From an uncultured Rhizobiaceae bacterium (GTDB lineage: Bacteria > Pseudomonadota > Alphaproteobacteria > Rhizobiales > Rhizobiaceae): 64,000 bases of DNA. The stretch is taken from the NCBI GenBank assembly GCA_951813045.1, contig CATOTF010000002.1:2790001-2854000 (forward strand), read 5' to 3'. The notes beneath the pieces were generated by a model. The model searched no databases and was not told where the DNA came from. It saw only the letters and a program-made list of their open reading frames with translations. The position numbers and the translations under genes are program-made. Positions 61,791 to 64,000 of this stretch are shown here, in pieces. Each line of letters opens with the position of its first letter. Position 1 is the first letter of the stretch.

Positions 61791-62756
61791 TTACATCCAG
61801 CCTTTTTCTTTGTAGTATTTCACTGCACCATCATGAAGCGGCGCGGAAAGAGAATCTTTAATCATCTCTTCCGGTTTCAGGTTTGCAAAAGCGGGGTGCA
61901 GTTTCTTGAACTGATCAAAGTTCTCAAATACCGCTTTCACGACCACATAAACCGTTTCAGCTGGAACATCAGCGCTGGACACAAAAGTCGCACCAACACC
62001 GAAGGTTTTGATGTCTTCCTTGTTGTTGTACATGCCTGCAGGGATGGTCGCTGCGCGGTAGAACGGATTGTCCGCAACAAGCTTATCGATTGCCGGGCCT
62101 TCGACATCCACCAGATGAGCCGCGCAACTGGCCAGGGATTCCTGTGTCAACGCTGATGGGTGACCAACAAGCCAAAAATAGGCATCAATCTTACCGTCGC
62201 AAACTGCGGCACCCGTTTCGGCAGATTTCATTTCAGCTGCAAGTTTCAAATCATTGCGCTTCCAGCCTAATGCTTCTTCGATGACTTCCCAGGTGCCGCG
62301 TGTACCGGAGCCGGGGTTGCCGATGTTCATACGCTTGCCTTTAACGTCGGCCAGCGTATTTACACCTGAGGCATCGCTGGCGATTACTGTTACCGGCTCT
62401 GGGTGGACCGAAAATACAGCCCGTAGTTTTTCAAACTTGCCAGCGTCGGCAAACTTCGAAGTGCCGTTATAGGCGTGATACTGCCAGTCCGATTGTGCAA
62501 CACCGAATTCCAGCTCTCCAGCACGTACAGTATTGATGTTGTAGATCGAGCCGCCTGTCGATTCTGCTGAACAGCGCAAACCATGCTCTTTCCGGTTCTT
62601 GTTCACCAACCGGCAGATGGCACCGCCTGTTGGGTAATAAACACCGGTTACACCGCCTGTACCAATTGAAATGAATTTTTGATCCGCTGCATTAACACCG
62701 CCATAAGCAAGCGATACTACAGCAGTTGCTGCGAGTGTTTTGAGTATTTTTTTCAA
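61791..62756 (-). CDS. TAXI-family TRAP solute-binding protein
   Basis: The protein has 321 aa with a TTG start, but a very strong GGAGGAT. The signal peptide is [25 protein letters not shown] landmarks are [66 protein letters not shown], the [25 protein letters not shown] region, and [13 protein letters not shown]. It binds the solute, in known cases dicarboxylates or amino acids, in the periplasm. First gene of the operon with permease and aminotransferase. Confidence 0.95.
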   Translation of the reverse strand: MKKILKTLAATAVVSLAYGGVNAADQKFISIGTGGVTGVYYPTGGAICRLVNKNRKEHGLRCSAESTGGSIYNINTVRAGELEFGVAQSDWQYHAYNGTSKFADAGKFEKLRAVFSVHPEPVTVIASDASGVNTLADVKGKRMNIGNPGSGTRGTWEVIEEALGWKRNDLKLAAEMKSAETGAAVCDGKIDAYFWLVGHPSALTQESLASCAAHLVDVEGPAIDKLVADNPFYRAATIPAGMYNNKEDIKTFGVGATFVSSADVPAETVYVVVKAVFENFDQFKKLHPAFANLKPEEMIKDSLSAPLHDGAVKYYKEKGWM

Positions 62757-62855
62757 GATATCCTCCTGTCCAAAGATTGAACTGCGAAAGTTCGTTTATG
62801 ATTTTGGGGAGATATGGTGAACGAGCGAAAAAAATTAACTCCAATTCCACCATTC

Positions 62856-62866
62856 CTCCAGTGGAG
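62856..62866. promoter_or_regulatory. candidate LysR-binding palindrome
   Basis: CTCCA-G-TGGAG, a perfect 11-bp palindrome, lies 100 bp upstream of the TAXI gene and 119 bp upstream of the divergent LysR gene. A further ACTCCA half site is at about 62838. Position suits control by that LysR protein. Confidence 0.4.
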
Positions 62867-62984
62867 TATGTGCCTCAATTTCCAGCTTTTCCAATGCAAT
62901 TTATGCATCAAATTTGCCACTGTTATAAAGTAATTGCGAAATATTCGAATTAATACATGATGTGCAATGTGTTTTTTGCATGAA

Positions 62985-63887
62985 ATGGACGGCAGCTTGA
63001 ATATAAATTGGTTGAAAGATTATTTAGCATTGGTTGAAATGCGGCATTTCACCAGAGCGGCGGCAAGACGCAGCATTTCACAAGCCGCTTTTAGCCGACG
63101 CATAAAATCCCTTGAAAATTGGTTGGGGACGCCCTTAATAGTTCGTGGTGGACGCGGGGTGCAGCTAACCCGGGAAGGCCGATTATTCGAACAGGAAGCC
63201 AGACACCTGCTTTCTCTAATTCATACGAGCAGGAACAATCTGCATGATGCATCGATTGCGTTGCGCGGACACCTGACAATATCCATGTCACAAACGATTG
63301 CCACAACCAGCTTTTCCACGTGGTGGGATAATTGGCGCGGCGGACTACCCGTTGATATCACAACCAGAATTGGCAACATCAGTGAAGCTGTATCCGACTT
63401 CATCACGGGCCATTCCGACCTCTTGATTTGTCATAGTTCACAGAAATTACCGGTGATGTTGGATCCTCACAACTTTCATTCCCATATCGTTGAAAAGGAT
63501 GAACTGGTACCAGTCGTAGCCGCCAATACTGCATTGGCAAAAAAAGTAGAATGGGCGCAACGCTGGGAGGATGTACCTCTGGTTCATTACGCTCCAAACA
63601 GATATTTTGCGCGACTGGTTAGCTCGCTCATAGAACAAGCTCCATTTCTCATTTCAGGCCCCGCCGTGGTTCAGACAGAAATGTCCGATGTCGTTTTAAA
63701 CTGTGTTGCGCGGGGAATGGGAATTGGCTGGATGCCCAGATCGGTCATTGCAGGGGCAAGCGAAATAACCATTATTGATGAGCCTTCGCTTACGATGGAT
63801 TTGGAGGCAGTTGCATTTATTGGCAAACACAGCACAAGCCAGTCCGCCCTTGATATATGGCAGGCCATTTGCAGTGACACTCTTTAG
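62985..63887 (+). CDS. LysR-family transcriptional regulator
   Basis: The protein has 300 aa from ATG 62985; ATG 62967 would add six residues. The HTH is WLKDYLALVEMRHFTRAAARRSISQAAFSRRIKSLENWLGTPLIVRGGRGVQLT (residues 8-60). The effector domain has LRGHLTISMSQTIATTSFSTWW and LNCVARGMGIGWMPRSVI. The segment SISQAAFSRRIKSLE with Ala-Phe instead of Pro-Ser is a known variant. It is divergent from the TAXI operon and probably activates it in response to the solute. Confidence 0.93.
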   Translation: MDGSLNINWLKDYLALVEMRHFTRAAARRSISQAAFSRRIKSLENWLGTPLIVRGGRGVQLTREGRLFEQEARHLLSLIHTSRNNLHDASIALRGHLTISMSQTIATTSFSTWWDNWRGGLPVDITTRIGNISEAVSDFITGHSDLLICHSSQKLPVMLDPHNFHSHIVEKDELVPVVAANTALAKKVEWAQRWEDVPLVHYAPNRYFARLVSSLIEQAPFLISGPAVVQTEMSDVVLNCVARGMGIGWMPRSVIAGASEITIIDEPSLTMDLEAVAFIGKHSTSQSALDIWQAICSDTL

Positions 63888-63917
63888 GCGCTGATGTTTA
63901 CTCGATCTTGTCCTCGA

Positions 63918-64000
63918 TTATACAGGTGGCAATATATCTTTGCCGTAGGCAAATATTCCCGGCGTCCCACCAGTGTGTACAAACAGGACTTTTTCACCCT
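63918..64000 (-). CDS. C-terminal end of a D-cysteine desulfhydrase/ACC deaminase-like PLP enzyme, truncated by window edge
   Basis: The visible 26 codons read GEKVLFVHTGGTPGIFAYGKD, then ILPPV and stop. VLF.HTGG.P..FAY is the conserved last motif of the D-cysteine desulfhydrase/1-aminocyclopropane-1-carboxylate deaminase family. The rest lies outside. It is convergent with the LysR gene. With the nearby aminotransferase and TAXI importer it hints at amino-compound metabolism. Confidence 0.75.
   Translation of the reverse strand, partial: GEKVLFVHTGGTPGIFAYGKDILPPV

Noticed and set aside
1-64000. tRNA or rRNA genes
   Set aside because: No cloverleaf with a conserved T-loop and no rRNA-like sequence was recognised by eye; a tRNAscan-SE run would settle it.

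Overview
The window looks like chromosomal DNA of an alphaproteobacterium, most likely a marine or coastal member of Hyphomicrobiales (Rhizobiales). The support is indirect: a GapR/DUF2312 gene, the block N-formylglutamate amidohydrolase - DUF1244 - gapR beside DUF1036 - pyruvate kinase, a bL36 gene next to a TPR gene, a TTAA-N7-TTAAC motif (CtrA type), and three separate TRAP transporters. No rRNA, tRNA or CRISPR array was seen. Both window edges cut genes: a LacI-type regulator on the left and a D-cysteine desulfhydrase/ACC deaminase-like enzyme on the right.

1-12 kb is accessory DNA. An IS91-like element (transposase plus tyrosine recombinase) and an IS110-type element whose transposase is broken by a one-base frameshift flank a catabolic unit: LysR regulator, M24 ectoine-hydrolase/creatinase-like enzyme, a three-gene DctPQM TRAP importer and a saccharopine/lysine-dehydrogenase-like oxidoreductase. 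Together they look like uptake and degradation of one small nitrogenous solute.

11.6-31 kb is mostly housekeeping. It holds an Lrp regulator, a DUF6356 protein, a class II glutamine amidotransferase, a beta-hydroxyacid dehydrogenase/TIM-barrel pair, and a PspA-YiaA envelope-stress unit. That unit has a divergent TetR gene and three near-identical palindromes in between. The propionyl-CoA to succinyl-CoA route follows, with pccB, pccA and methylmalonyl-CoA mutase spread over 12 kb. Small genes, a frameshifted pentapeptide-repeat membrane protein, a DMT exporter, a ferric-reductase-like membrane protein and an SH3/Lys-Ala-repeat protein lie between them.

31-44 kb holds a ceramidase-like protein, a Gfo/Idh/MocA dehydrogenase, a DM13 protein, moaA overlapping a large unknown membrane protein, and then the most distinctive unit. 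A DctPQM TRAP importer faces a TetR regulator, a cytoplasmic Cys-type sulfatase and its own formylglycine-generating enzyme, with a perfect inverted repeat in the divergent promoter region. The likely job is import and desulfation of a small organosulfate. A glyoxalase-like small protein and an ABC-F ATPase follow.

44-64 kb holds a secreted EF-hand protein, a type I secretion ABC/HlyD pair without a visible substrate, gamma-glutamyltransferase, a BKACE enzyme, gapR, DUF1244, N-formylglutamate amidohydrolase, a DMT exporter, DUF1036-pyk, an alpha/beta hydrolase, a TPR protein and rpmJ. It ends with a TAXI-type TRAP system with a fused permease, a class III aminotransferase and a divergent LysR regulator. 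All boundaries and functions come from reading the sequence; no database search was run.
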